A stretch of DNA of 64,000 nucleotides from NCBI RefSeq assembly GCF_017497985.1, contig NZ_JAGDFV010000017.1, positions 1 to 64,000 on the forward strand, given 5' to 3'. The translations under genes were made by a program, and so were the position numbers. Each line of letters begins with the position of its first letter. Within the stretch, counting starts at the first letter, position 1. The DNA comes from Meiothermus sp. CFH 77666 (GTDB lineage: Bacteria; Deinococcota; Deinococci; Deinococcales; Thermaceae). Positions 27,718 through 36,053 of this stretch are shown here, piece after piece. The notes under the pieces were generated by a model. The model was not told the DNA's origin. It made no database searches and saw nothing but the letters and a program-made list of their open reading frames with translations.

Positions 27718-27993
27718 CTAGTTGCCCGCCCTGGCCAGCTCCACAGGCTTGACCCGCACAAAGCGGCCCATGCGGCCCTTGTCGGCAAACTCCACCACCC
27801 CGTCTACCAGGGCAAAGAGGGTGTAGTCGCGGCCCTGGCCCACGCCCTCGCCGGCGCGAAACTTGGTGCCGCGCTGGCGTACCAGCACGTTACCGGCCTT
27901 GACCACCTGACCTTCGAAGCGCTTAACCCCCAGGCGCTTGGCCTGGCTGTCGCGCCCGTTTTTAGTTGAACCCAGACCTTTTTTGTGTGCCAT
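27718..27993 (-). CDS. rpmA: 50S ribosomal protein L27
   Basis: 91 aa, starting [20 protein letters not shown] with the typical L27 N-terminal tail that reaches the peptidyl-transferase centre. It continues [21 protein letters not shown] in family register. There is no Firmicute-type cleavable N-terminal extension. It follows rplU and precedes obgE. Confidence 0.97.
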   Translation of the reverse strand: MAHKKGLGSTKNGRDSQAKRLGVKRFEGQVVKAGNVLVRQRGTKFRAGEGVGQGRDYTLFALVDGVVEFADKGRMGRFVRVKPVELARAGN

Positions 27994-28036
27994 ATACTCC
28001 CTCCGGGACGCTGACGGCTTCTAGCGGATGATCCCC

Positions 28037-28072
28037 AGCTATTAGCTATGGGCTATCGGCTATCAGCTTCAG
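28037..28072. repeat. Degenerate 7-bp tandem tract between rplU and rpmA
   Basis: AGCTATT, AGCTATG, GGCTATC, GGCTATC, AGCTTCA. The last heptad enters the end of rplU by a few bases. Confidence 0.75.
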
Positions 28073-28374
28073 GCGCGAATCTCCTTGACCACAATCTCGG
28101 TGTAGGGCTGGCGGTGACCCCGCTTGCGACGGTATTGGATCTTGGCCTTGAACTTGGCCACCACCACCTTCTTGCCCTTGCCGTGCTCGACCACCTCGGC
28201 TACCACTTTGGCGCCTGGAACGGTGGGAGTGCCGATCACCGGCTTCTCGCCGCCCAGCATCAGGGCATCGAACTCGATGGTATCGCCGGGGTTGGCCTCG
28301 AGCTTCTCCACGCGCAGCTTGCTGCCTGCTTCTGCGCGGTATTGTTTACCACCCGTCTTGATGATTGCGTACAT
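28069..28374 (-). CDS. rplU: 50S ribosomal protein L21
   Basis: 101 aa, beginning MYAIIKTGGKQYRAEAGSKL and ending in a basic KIQYRRKRGHRQPYTEIVV tail, as in L21. ATG 28374 is preferred because GGAGAG lies 7 nt upstream; an in-frame GTG at 28380 would overlap that site. It is the first gene of the rplU-rpmA-obgE-rsfS operon. Confidence 0.96.
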   Translation of the reverse strand: MYAIIKTGGKQYRAEAGSKLRVEKLEANPGDTIEFDALMLGGEKPVIGTPTVPGAKVVAEVVEHGKGKKVVVAKFKAKIQYRRKRGHRQPYTEIVVKEIRA

Positions 28375-28429
28375 GACCACACTCTCCAGTTAGCCGTTTG
28401 GGATGCCGGTGCAATCCAACAAACAGCTC

Positions 28430-28443
28430 GGGTCTTTTGACCC
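28430..28443 (-). promoter_or_regulatory. Hairpin in the rplU leader
   Basis: GGGTC-TTTT-GACCC is a perfect 5-bp stem with a 4-nt loop, within the approximately 75-nt leader between the promoter and rplU. It could be a ribosomal-protein binding site for feedback control, but that is only a guess from position. Confidence 0.35.
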
Positions 28444-28455
28444 AGCCAACTGACA

Positions 28456-28484
28456 ACTATAGCGGCTATGGCGAATTGTTTCAA
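28456..28484 (-). promoter_or_regulatory. Promoter of the rplU-rpmA-obgE-rsfS operon
   Basis: On the minus strand TTGAAA (28484-28479), a 17-nt spacer, then TATAGT (28461-28456). Both boxes are one or two bases from consensus. Confidence 0.7.
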
Positions 28485-28712
28485 GTGCCGCTCGAACATG
28501 AGACTCCCCCGACCGACCCACAGCATTCCGTGGAACCAGAGCGCATAAATGGCGTGAGGCATCATCCAGGGTCATCACGAGAAAGACCGCAAGCAGTTCC
28601 CTTTACGCTTGAAGAGCAGTCGGGCTTGGAAATTTCCAGAAATATGGTAGGCTCTCTTCTGCGGACGGGCAGGAGTTTCCAAACCTGCTCCCGCCCTCGG
28701 CGGAGGCTTCAC

Positions 28713-29282
28713 TTGATAAGCAGCATCTCTGTCGTTGATTTGGCCGAAAAAGTACGCCAGCAGGTCAAGCCTGAGCGCTATGAACATATTTTGCGGGTGG
28801 CCGAGCTGGCCGCAGAAATTGCAAAAGCCAACGGCCTTGACGTGGAAAAAACCTACCTGGCCGCCATCCTGCACGATGCTGCCCGCGATTTAAGCGAGCA
28901 GCAGTTGAGGGAGCTTGCGCCACCGGAAATCGCCCTCGAGCGCAACCATCCCCTATCGCTTCATGGCCGTGCTGGGCGCAAGCTGGCCGAGCAATGGGGC
29001 ATCGTGGATGAAGAGGTGCTTGAGGCCATCGAGGGCCACGTGTACGGGGTTCGCCCCGATCACAGGCTGGGCATGGCCCTCTATATTGCCGATGTCTCGG
29101 AGCCGGGTCGAGGGGTGAACCACGACATTCGCGAGCTGGCGCTGACAGGACGATTATTGGAAGCCTATCAGAAAGCCGTTATCTGCAAGGTCAAATACCT
29201 GCAAAGCAAGGGCATCGAACCCCATCCAAGAACCCTGGCCGCTTACCAAGCGGTCCTGGAACAGCGCGGGGAGGACTGCTAA
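28713..29282 (+). CDS. yqeK: YqeK-family HD hydrolase (Ap4A hydrolase-like)
   Basis: A 189-aa HD-domain protein. The motif order fits YqeK: HILRVAELAAEIAKANG, then LAAILHDAARDLSEQQL with the HD pair, GHVYG, and ALYIADVSEPGR with the final Asp. YqeK enzymes split Ap4A symmetrically. TTG 28713 is chosen because GGAGG lies 7 nt upstream and the length then matches the family; the frame stays open upstream without homology. It is separated from the LCP gene by a terminator. Confidence 0.85.
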   Translation: MISSISVVDLAEKVRQQVKPERYEHILRVAELAAEIAKANGLDVEKTYLAAILHDAARDLSEQQLRELAPPEIALERNHPLSLHGRAGRKLAEQWGIVDEEVLEAIEGHVYGVRPDHRLGMALYIADVSEPGRGVNHDIRELALTGRLLEAYQKAVICKVKYLQSKGIEPHPRTLAAYQAVLEQRGEDC

Positions 29283-29302
29283 AACGTAACCGGCCTATCT
29301 GC

Positions 29303-29331
29303 CCCTGGGTACTCCACCCAGGGCCTTTTTT
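29303..29331 (+). terminator. Intrinsic terminator after yqeK
   Basis: CCCTGGGT (29303-29310) pairs with ACCCAGGG (29316-29323), followed by CC and a run of six T. Confidence 0.85.
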
Positions 29332-29366
29332 GGGTTGTCTATTACGCTCCCCATCGCCAGGTTTTG

Positions 29367-29372
29367 TAATCT
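29367..29372 (+). promoter_or_regulatory. -10 box of a probably leaderless LCP transcript
   Basis: TAATCT ends 7 nt before ATG 29380, the same spacing as at the methylase and hom genes. No good -35 is visible. Confidence 0.4.
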
Positions 29373-29379
29373 AATGGTC

Positions 29380-30639
29380 ATGGCACAACCACGCGCACCC
29401 CATCGGGCTAGGCCGGGGTCGTCGGTACGTGCGCATCGTTCTGAACCACGTTTTTCGCTGATTCTGCTCGGGCTGGCCCTGCTGACCCTGGCAGGGGCCC
29501 TGGCGTATGGGCCGCAGCTGCGGGAGGTGCAGGCGGGATTCTTTGGCGAGTATCGGGGAAGTGGCCCGGTCGAGGAGCTGAGCCTGGTCGTAGCCGCCCG
29601 CGACACCGAATACTGCGGCTACCATACGGCCTGCGGGCCGGGTCTGCGTACCGATACCATCTTTTTTATTCGCCTGCGCGGCTCGGAGGCCACTGTGGTG
29701 GCCATTCCCCGCGACCTGCGCTACCGCGGTGAAACCCCTAGCGGTTTTTACGATGGCAAGATCAATTCGGTCTACGAGCGTGGCGGTGGGGCAGAAGGCT
29801 TGCGGTTAGCGGTGGAAAACCTTTTGGGTGTGCCGGTGCAGCACTACCTGATCCTGACCTTCGAGGCCGTGATGAAGCTGGTCAATGCGGTGGATGGGGT
29901 GGATGTGGTGCTGCCTTATCCGATGAAGTACACCGACCGGGCTGCGGGCCTGTACATAAACTTTCCGGCCGGGCCAGTGCATCTGAACGGGAAAGATGCC
30001 GTCAAATACATGCGCTTTCGCCGCTGGGAAGGCTCCGACCTGGGCCGGCTGGATCGCATCAAGGAGGTGATGGGGCTGGCCCTGCGAAAAGCCCAGAGCC
30101 CTCGCTACTGGCCGCGCCTGCCCGGGGTGGCCAGCGCGGTGTGGAACGCCCTCGAGACCACCCTTCCCCTCACCGAAGCCCTGCGGCTGCTGCCCAACCT
30201 GCGGAGTCTGGCCCTCAAGAGCGCAACCCTGCCCACCCTCGAGGAAGGCAGTTATCTGGTACTGGACCAGGCCGCCATGGCTTCTTTCACGGCAGGTCTG
30301 CTGGGCTACACCCCCGATGCCGAGGCGATGGCCCGAATGGTACAGGCCGAAGCCCTGGGCCTCAAAACCCTGCTCCTGGATCGGAGTGGGGCGGGGCTGG
30401 GCGAACGCTACCGGCAAGGCTTTGTGGAGCTGGGGATCCCCCCCCCGGAAGTGCAAACAGGCGAGGTAGGGGGCACCAGCCTGGTACTGGTGCGCAGTGG
30501 GGTCTCGATTGTGGGGCGGGAGTCGCCCGCCTTTCTGCTAGCCAAGGACTACGCCGATCTGCTACACCTACCCCTACAGACCCGCATCCGCCTCGAGCCC
30601 AGGGGCTACGATGTGATTATCGTGCTGGGGCCGGAATAA
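29380..30639 (+). CDS. LytR-CpsA-Psr (LCP) family cell-wall ligase
   Basis: A 419-aa membrane-anchored LCP protein, which attaches polymers to peptidoglycan from lipid carriers. One N-terminal membrane segment (FSLILLGLALLTLAGALAYG) is followed by the LCP domain with RTDTIFFIRL, AIPRDLRY, the KINSVYERGG region and the conserved MRFRRWEGSDLGRLDRI. The C-terminal part (about 330-419) is a LytR_C-like domain. ATG 29380 is favoured over 29374 by the spacing to the -10 box. The next gene is convergent. Confidence 0.9.
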   Translation: MAQPRAPHRARPGSSVRAHRSEPRFSLILLGLALLTLAGALAYGPQLREVQAGFFGEYRGSGPVEELSLVVAARDTEYCGYHTACGPGLRTDTIFFIRLRGSEATVVAIPRDLRYRGETPSGFYDGKINSVYERGGGAEGLRLAVENLLGVPVQHYLILTFEAVMKLVNAVDGVDVVLPYPMKYTDRAAGLYINFPAGPVHLNGKDAVKYMRFRRWEGSDLGRLDRIKEVMGLALRKAQSPRYWPRLPGVASAVWNALETTLPLTEALRLLPNLRSLALKSATLPTLEEGSYLVLDQAAMASFTAGLLGYTPDAEAMARMVQAEALGLKTLLLDRSGAGLGERYRQGFVELGIPPPEVQTGEVGGTSLVLVRSGVSIVGRESPAFLLAKDYADLLHLPLQTRIRLEPRGYDVIIVLGPE

Positions 30640-30663
30640 ACCACCCCGGCCCGGCGCTGTTCG

Positions 30664-30870
30664 CTATTCACCCCTGGGCACCCGATGCTCCTCCTCGGGC
30701 AGGGGTTCCTCATCGGGGTCGAAGGCGTAGTAGAGCTTGAGCGGGTGCAGCGAGACCACCCGCAGAATCTCGGTGCAGTCCGGGCACTCCACCTCGAGGC
30801 CCACCCACGGGCCCGCTACCTCCACCAGCCCACCACACACCGGACACTTGGCCACTTCCAGGGTTTCCAT
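30664..30870 (-). CDS. LysW-like zinc-ribbon carrier protein
   Basis: 68 aa. The CPVCGG and CPDC pairs form a zinc ribbon, followed by LRVVSLHPLKL, as in LysW, the amino-group carrier of lysine/arginine synthesis in Thermus. The C-terminus is EEHRVPRGE, whereas LysW ends EDWGE; the final Glu to which the amino acid is attached is kept. No lysine or arginine biosynthesis genes lie nearby. It may be a paralog with another role, or a general zinc-ribbon protein. Confidence 0.65.
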   Translation of the reverse strand: METLEVAKCPVCGGLVEVAGPWVGLEVECPDCTEILRVVSLHPLKLYYAFDPDEEPLPEEEHRVPRGE

Positions 30871-31048
30871 CCTTTACCTCCTGAGGCTATGGTAGAAGCC
30901 GAACCCTCGGCGTACACCCCCAGCATGGCAGCTTGAGCAAAACCAAATGTCCCGGACTTGAACACTGCCGTGGATTGCACCCGGCCAGTCGTCTTGCCCA
31001 GTACTGGGTCAATGCTGTCGCCCTCGACCTGAGTATAGCAGGCTGGGC

Positions 31049-31054
31049 TATAAT
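31049..31054 (+). promoter_or_regulatory. -10 box of the deoC promoter
   Basis: TATAAT, a full consensus match, 21 nt before the deoC ATG. The -35 region is weak (TCGACC with a 19-nt spacer). Confidence 0.5.
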
Positions 31055-31075
31055 CGGCTGTACTCGAGGCCTCTT

Positions 31076-32059
31076 ATGGCAACTACCACCGCACCTCACG
31101 CCCCTCCCCTGCCGGAGCGCAACCCCGGTACCCCCTTCGACCCCAGCGCCCTCGAGGGCGCCCTGGTCAACAAAAGCGCCATCGAACGCCGGGCCGCTAC
31201 CCTGCCCACCCGCCGCACGGTCAAAAAGGAGTGGCAGGCGGCCTGGCTTCTGCACGCCATCCGAACCATAGACCTCACCACCCTCTCGGGCGACGACACC
31301 CCCGGCACCGTGCAGCGCCTGTGCGCCAAGGCCCGCCAGCCGGTGCGCCCCGAGCTGCTACAGGATCTGGGGGTGCCCGGTTTGCGCCTTACCACCGGAG
31401 CGGTCTGCGTCTACCACGAGATGGTGCCCACCGCAGTAGCGGCCCTGGAAGGCTCAGGAATTCCGGTAGCTGCGGTCTCGACCGGCTTTCCGGCGGGCCT
31501 CAACCCCCACCGCCTCAAGCTGCAGGAGATCGAGGCCTCCGTCGCGGCGGGCGCCAGCGAAATTGACATCGTCATCTCGCGCCGCCACGTGCTCACCGGC
31601 AACTGGAAAGCCCTCTATCAGGAGGTGCGCGACTTCCGCGAGGCTTGCGGCCCGGCGCACATGAAAAGCATTCTGGCCGTCGGCGAGCTGGGCACCCTCA
31701 AAAACGTCTACAAGGCCAGCCTGGTCTGTATGCAGGCCGGTTCCGACTTCATCAAAACCTCCACCGGCAAGGAAAGCGTCAATGCCACCCTACCAAACAG
31801 CCTGGTGATGGTGCGGGCCATCCGCGCCTACTACGAGCAGACTGGCCACAAGGTAGGGTTCAAGCCCGCCGGGGGCATCCGCAGCGCCAAGCAGGCCCTG
31901 GACTGGCTCATCCTGATGAAAGAGGAGCTGGGCCACGAATGGATGCAGCCCCACCTGTTCCGCATTGGGGCCAGCGCCCTCTTGAACGACATCGAGCGGC
32001 AGCTCGAGCACTTCGCCTACGGGCGCTATGCCTCGATGCAGTACCAGCCGCTGGGGTAA
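31076..32059 (+). CDS. deoC: Deoxyribose-phosphate aldolase
   Basis: A 327-aa class I aldolase that splits 2-deoxyribose-5-phosphate into glyceraldehyde-3-phosphate and acetaldehyde. The Schiff-base Lys is in FIKTSTGK near residue 225, the second Lys in KPAGGIR, and VCVYHEMVPTA marks the phosphate side. The N-terminus is about 80 aa longer than the short bacterial enzymes, like the longer DeoC subtype. The aldehyde dehydrogenase downstream could oxidise the acetaldehyde released. Confidence 0.93.
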   Translation: MATTTAPHAPPLPERNPGTPFDPSALEGALVNKSAIERRAATLPTRRTVKKEWQAAWLLHAIRTIDLTTLSGDDTPGTVQRLCAKARQPVRPELLQDLGVPGLRLTTGAVCVYHEMVPTAVAALEGSGIPVAAVSTGFPAGLNPHRLKLQEIEASVAAGASEIDIVISRRHVLTGNWKALYQEVRDFREACGPAHMKSILAVGELGTLKNVYKASLVCMQAGSDFIKTSTGKESVNATLPNSLVMVRAIRAYYEQTGHKVGFKPAGGIRSAKQALDWLILMKEELGHEWMQPHLFRIGASALLNDIERQLEHFAYGRYASMQYQPLG

Positions 32060-32067
32060 AAGAATGC

Positions 32068-32100
32068 TGATGGCCGATGGTCTATAGCTGATAGCCCAAA
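32068..32100. repeat. Degenerate 7-bp tandem tract after deoC
   Basis: TGATGGC, CGATGGT, CTATAGC, TGATAGC, CCAAAGA in the deoC-ALDH spacer. Confidence 0.65.
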
Positions 32101-32189
32101 GACGCCAACGCAGCCCTTATGGGATTTTTCTTAAACACAATGAAGCAACGCTCACCGATAACTAAACCCGCCTTGAACTGGAGCAAAGC

Positions 32190-34562
32190 ATGACCCTTAG
32201 CGAACTTATGGAGACCCTTCCCTATGGCCCCGCCCCGGAGGCCGCCCAACCCGCGCTGGACTGGCTGAAGGCCCACCAAGGCAAATTCGGGCTTTTCATC
32301 GGGGGCAGGTGGCGCGACCCGGCCCAGAAAGAATGGTTCGCCACGCACAACCCCGCCAACGCCCAGAAGCTGGCCGAGGTGGCCCAGGCCAGCGCTGCCG
32401 ATGTGGACGAAGCCGTCAAAGCAGCCCGCAAGGCCCTGGCGGGCTGGCAACAGACCCCCGGCCACGTGCGGGCCCGCTACCTGTATGCCCTGGCCCGGCA
32501 GGTGCAGAAACACGCCCGGCTGTTTGCCGTGCTGGAAACCCTGGACAACGGCAAGCCCATCCGCGAGACCCGCGACATCGACATTCCCCTGGCGGCCCGC
32601 CACTTCTACTACCATGCAGGCTGGGCCCAGCTGATGGAAAGCGAGCTGCCCGGCTACGCTCCGGTGGGTGTGGTGGGGCAGATTATCCCCTGGAACTTTC
32701 CCTTGCTGATGCTCTCGTGGAAGATTGCCCCGGCGCTGGCCATGGGCAACACGGTGGTGCTCAAGCCTGCCGAGTTTACGCCCCTCACCGCGCTCCTCTT
32801 TGCGGAAATCTGCCAGAACATCGGGCTGCCGCCGGGGGTGGTGAACATCCTCACCGGCGACGGCTCAACCGGGGCGGCTTTGGTGGCGCATCCAGGGGTG
32901 GACAAGATTGCCTTTACCGGCTCGACCGAGGTGGGGCGGCTCATCCGCCAAGCCACGGCGGGCAGCGGTAAAAAGCTCTCGCTCGAGCTCGGCGGCAAAT
33001 CGCCCTTCCTGGTCTTCGAGGATGCCGACCTCGACAGCGCGGTCGAGGGCGTGGTGGACGCCATCTGGTTCAACCAGGGGCAGGTCTGCTGCGCGGGCTC
33101 GAGGCTCCTGGTTCAGGAGGGCATCGCCGAAAAGATGTACGCCAAGCTGCGGGCCCGCATGGAAAAACTGCGCTGCGGCGACCCACTGGACAAGGCGGTG
33201 GACATCGGGGCCATCGTGGCGCCGGTACAGCTTCAGAAAATCCAGCAGTTGGTGCAGAAGGGCGTGGAGGAAGGGGCCCAGCTCTGGCAGCCGAGCTGGG
33301 CGGTGCCAAGCCAGGGGTGCTTTTATCCCCCTACCCTGTTCACCCAGGTCGCCCCGGCCTCCACCATCGCCCAGGAGGAAATTTTTGGGCCGGTTTTGGC
33401 CGCCCTGACCTTCCGCACCCCGGAAGAGGCCGTCCGGCTGGCCAACAACACCCGCTACGGCCTGGCCGCCTCCATCTGGAGCGAGGACATCAACCTGGCC
33501 TTAGACATCGCCACCCAGATCAAGGCCGGCACCATCTGGATCAACAGCACCAACCTCTTCGATGCGGCCAGCGGCTTTGGCGGCTACCGCGAGTCGGGCT
33601 TTGGGCGCGAGGGGGGCAAGGAGGGGCTGTGGGAGTACGTGAAAAAGGCTGAAAGCAGAGAGCAGAGGGCGCAAATCAAGAGAAAGAAAGGCCCTCAGCC
33701 CTCGGCCCTCGGCCCTAAGCAGAGCGCGGCAGTGTTGCCCCCCATAGACCGCACCGCCAAGCTCTTTATCGGCGGCAAGCAGGCCCGGCCCGATAGCGGC
33801 TACAGCAAGGCCGTATATGCCCCAGATGGCCAACTTCTGGGCGAGGTGGGGCTGGGAAACCGCAAGGATATTCGCAATGCGGTGGAGGCTGCCCGCGCGG
33901 CTTTTGAGGGTTGGCGCAAGGCCACCGCGCACAACAAGGCGCAAATCCTGTACTTTCTGGCCGAAAACCTGTCTGAGCGGGCCGAGGAGTTTGCCCGCCG
34001 CATCCACGAACAGACCGGACAGGACGGCCACGCCGAGGTAGAAGCGGCCCTCGAGGCCCTCTTCACGGCGGCGGCCTGGGCCGACAAATACGAAGGGGTG
34101 GTGCACCCCACGCCCATCCGCAACGTAACCCTGGCCGTCCCCGAGCCCATTGGCGTAATGGGCATTCTCTGCCCCGACGACCAGCCGCTGCTGGCCCTGG
34201 TCAGGCTGGCCGGAACCGCGCTGGCCCTGGGCAACACCCTGGTGGTAGTACCCTCGCCGGTGGCCCCCCTGACCGCCACCGACTTCTATCAGGTGCTCGA
34301 GACCTCCGACATCCCAGCGGGTACGTTCAACATTGTGACCGGCGAGCGCGATGAACTGGCCAAAACCCTGGCCGAGCACGACGACGTGGACGCAGTCTGG
34401 TACGCCGGGCCCCAGGCCGGACGCGCCCTGGTCGAAAAGGCCAGCGCCGGGAACATGAAACGCACCTGGACGCTGCCCGAGAGCGGAGCCTTGCCCGACA
34501 CCGACGAAATCCTGCGGCAAGCCACCCAGATAAAAAATATCTGGGTGCCCTACGGGGCGTAA
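32190..34562 (+). CDS. Two-domain aldehyde dehydrogenase, ALDH16-like
   Basis: 790 aa. Residues about 20-485 form a complete NAD-dependent aldehyde dehydrogenase: IIPWNFPLLML, FTGSTEVG, the general base in LELGGKSP near 267 and the catalytic Cys in GQVCCAGSR near 299. Residues about 515-790 are a second ALDH fold (FIGGKQARPDSGYSKAVYAP, GVMGILCPDDQPLL). This one lacks the LGGK and GQxC motifs and should be inactive. That layout matches the ALDH16 family. The linker (about 486-513) is encoded by a 7-bp-period tract. Following deoC, a role in acetaldehyde removal from deoxyribose is plausible. Confidence 0.9.
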   Translation: MTLSELMETLPYGPAPEAAQPALDWLKAHQGKFGLFIGGRWRDPAQKEWFATHNPANAQKLAEVAQASAADVDEAVKAARKALAGWQQTPGHVRARYLYALARQVQKHARLFAVLETLDNGKPIRETRDIDIPLAARHFYYHAGWAQLMESELPGYAPVGVVGQIIPWNFPLLMLSWKIAPALAMGNTVVLKPAEFTPLTALLFAEICQNIGLPPGVVNILTGDGSTGAALVAHPGVDKIAFTGSTEVGRLIRQATAGSGKKLSLELGGKSPFLVFEDADLDSAVEGVVDAIWFNQGQVCCAGSRLLVQEGIAEKMYAKLRARMEKLRCGDPLDKAVDIGAIVAPVQLQKIQQLVQKGVEEGAQLWQPSWAVPSQGCFYPPTLFTQVAPASTIAQEEIFGPVLAALTFRTPEEAVRLANNTRYGLAASIWSEDINLALDIATQIKAGTIWINSTNLFDAASGFGGYRESGFGREGGKEGLWEYVKKAESREQRAQIKRKKGPQPSALGPKQSAAVLPPIDRTAKLFIGGKQARPDSGYSKAVYAPDGQLLGEVGLGNRKDIRNAVEAARAAFEGWRKATAHNKAQILYFLAENLSERAEEFARRIHEQTGQDGHAEVEAALEALFTAAAWADKYEGVVHPTPIRNVTLAVPEPIGVMGILCPDDQPLLALVRLAGTALALGNTLVVVPSPVAPLTATDFYQVLETSDIPAGTFNIVTGERDELAKTLAEHDDVDAVWYAGPQAGRALVEKASAGNMKRTWTLPESGALPDTDEILRQATQIKNIWVPYGA
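33647..33728. repeat. 7-bp tandem tract inside the ALDH coding sequence
   Basis: GGCTGAA, AGCAGAG, AGCAGAG, GGCGCAA, then GGCCCTC, AGCCCTC, GGCCCTC, GGCCCTA, AGCAGAG. It is the same type as the intergenic tracts, but here it stays in frame and encodes the interdomain linker. Confidence 0.8.
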
Positions 34563-34612
34563 AGTCAGGGGCTCTGGCCTTCAGTGCTAGCTCTCGGCCT
34601 AGCCGCCTGGCT

Positions 34613-35839
34613 TTACCGCTGCTGCAAGGTCAGGGTGTAGGTGTAGGTGCGGCTCTGATTGGGGGCCAGGGTGAAGCGCAGGCGGTAGCCCTCGGGGATG
34701 CGCTCGAGGCCCTCCCCCTCCAGCGTGAAGGGCTGGGGCATGAACTCCTGAATTTCGATCTCCACCGGATAGGACTTGGGGTTTTGCACACGGGTGGTCA
34801 CCCGGAAGCGGTTGCGGGCCTGTTGCTCTACCTGCCGGGTGGCCCGGCCTTCGGGGTCGGGGCCCAGCATCAGGTTGACATTGTTGCCTTTGGCGGTATC
34901 GCCGGTAGCGGCCTGCCCCACGAACACCCCTTGCTCGCGGATGCTCACCACCCCGGCGGCCAGGTTTTCCGGGGCCGCAAAACGAAAACCCCGTACAAAA
35001 GCCAGTTCGCGTTCGGTGCTGAAGCCGGTTTGCAAGCGCCATACATAGACCGGCTGCACCCGGGTGCGTATGAAGGGCAGCTCGGTGAGGCCGGGCTCGA
35101 GCGTCACCTCCCCCGGCAAGCGGTAGCGGTAGGTGCCCGCCGCCTCTCCCACAAACTCGGCGTCCGCCACCTCTGCAGCGGCAGGGGCGGCCTGCAACAT
35201 TCGGGTTTCCGGGCGGGGGGCAGGCACACTGAACCCCCCTTCCAGCAAAGGCACACTCCCGGCTACCAGCTCGGTACGACCCAGGCGTACCGTGCGGCCC
35301 AGTCCGTTGGTCAGGCTCGCCCAGCCGGTTAGCTCGCCGTCCTCCAGCGTGTAGCGCAGGCTCCAGGTCAGGCCTCGAGTCAGGTAGGCCAGGGTACCCG
35401 CTCCACCCCCGGAATACCGGAAAATCACCTTGGGGCCCGGCGCAGTACTGAATCCGCTGGGGTCGGGGTAGGCTACCGTTCCAGGCAACCCCACCAGGTA
35501 GCGGCCCTCGTACAGATACAGGTTCCGCTCAGCGCTCACCAGGGTAGCCTTGCGCCACTGGCCCTCCCAGTAAAACTGCACTTCCTTGCCCACATAGGCA
35601 GCCAGGGGGCTTTGTTGGGCAGCCACCTGCACCCGGCGCGACTGCTCGGTTACCCCAATCAAACGCAGGGTTCCCGGTACCAGACTCTGGAACAGGGTCT
35701 CCCCTGGCTCCCAAATCCACTCGTTTTGTGGCAGGGTTTGCAGCTGTCGTAGTTCGGCAAAGCCCCGATAGATAACAGATTCCTGAGCCTGAACTGTCCC
35801 CAATAGCACCACCATCCATAACAGAAAATGCTTTTGCAT
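34613..35839 (-). CDS. Secreted DUF4139-like protein
   Basis: 408 aa with a cleavable signal peptide (MQKHFLLWMVVLLGTVQAQ, probable cleavage after AQA). The body is beta-rich. The central FRYSGGGAGTLAYLTRGLTW followed by SLRYTL resembles the conserved strand region of DUF4139 proteins. There is a C-terminal beta domain (VTTRVQNPKSYPVEIEIQEF). The molecular role of this family is unknown. It stands alone, convergent with the ALDH gene and upstream of the transporter operon end. Confidence 0.7.
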   Translation of the reverse strand: MQKHFLLWMVVLLGTVQAQESVIYRGFAELRQLQTLPQNEWIWEPGETLFQSLVPGTLRLIGVTEQSRRVQVAAQQSPLAAYVGKEVQFYWEGQWRKATLVSAERNLYLYEGRYLVGLPGTVAYPDPSGFSTAPGPKVIFRYSGGGAGTLAYLTRGLTWSLRYTLEDGELTGWASLTNGLGRTVRLGRTELVAGSVPLLEGGFSVPAPRPETRMLQAAPAAAEVADAEFVGEAAGTYRYRLPGEVTLEPGLTELPFIRTRVQPVYVWRLQTGFSTERELAFVRGFRFAAPENLAAGVVSIREQGVFVGQAATGDTAKGNNVNLMLGPDPEGRATRQVEQQARNRFRVTTRVQNPKSYPVEIEIQEFMPQPFTLEGEGLERIPEGYRLRFTLAPNQSRTYTYTLTLQQR

Positions 35840-35889
35840 GGCCTCAGTAAATCATCAGGTAGGCAACCAGGGGTGAGAGCAAGCTCATC

Positions 35890-36010
35890 AAATTTTGACC
35901 CTCCCCTGCAACACAAGTCGCTTCACTGGTGCAACTCGAGCCACCGGGATTGAGAATCCTTTGTCCTGGACAGAACAGTGGCCACCCAGATGGGCGGCCA
36001 CGTCTGTGAA
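35890..36010 (+). repeat. Dispersed repeat family B, copy 2
   Basis: It opens AATTTTGACCCTCC, continues through GTCCTGGACAGAACAGTGGCC and ends GGGCGGCCACGTCTGTGAA (35990-36010). It abuts the terminator of the transporter operon, as copy 4 abuts the terminator of the ATPase operon. Confidence 0.75.
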
Positions 36011-36036
36011 AAAAACCAGCGCCCTCATCGGGCGCT
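36009..36036 (-). terminator. Terminator of the oligopeptide transporter operon
   Basis: AGCGCCC and GGGCGCT form a perfect 7-bp stem with a 5-nt loop, followed on the minus strand by GG and seven T. It lies 18 bp after the last gene of the operon. Confidence 0.85.
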
Positions 36037-36053
36037 CGCTAGAGGGGTTTGAA

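Noticed and set aside
28398-28712. Upstream extension of yqeK by 105 codons
   Set aside because: It overlaps the rplU promoter region, shows no homology, and a GGAGG-preceded TTG at 28713 gives the family length.
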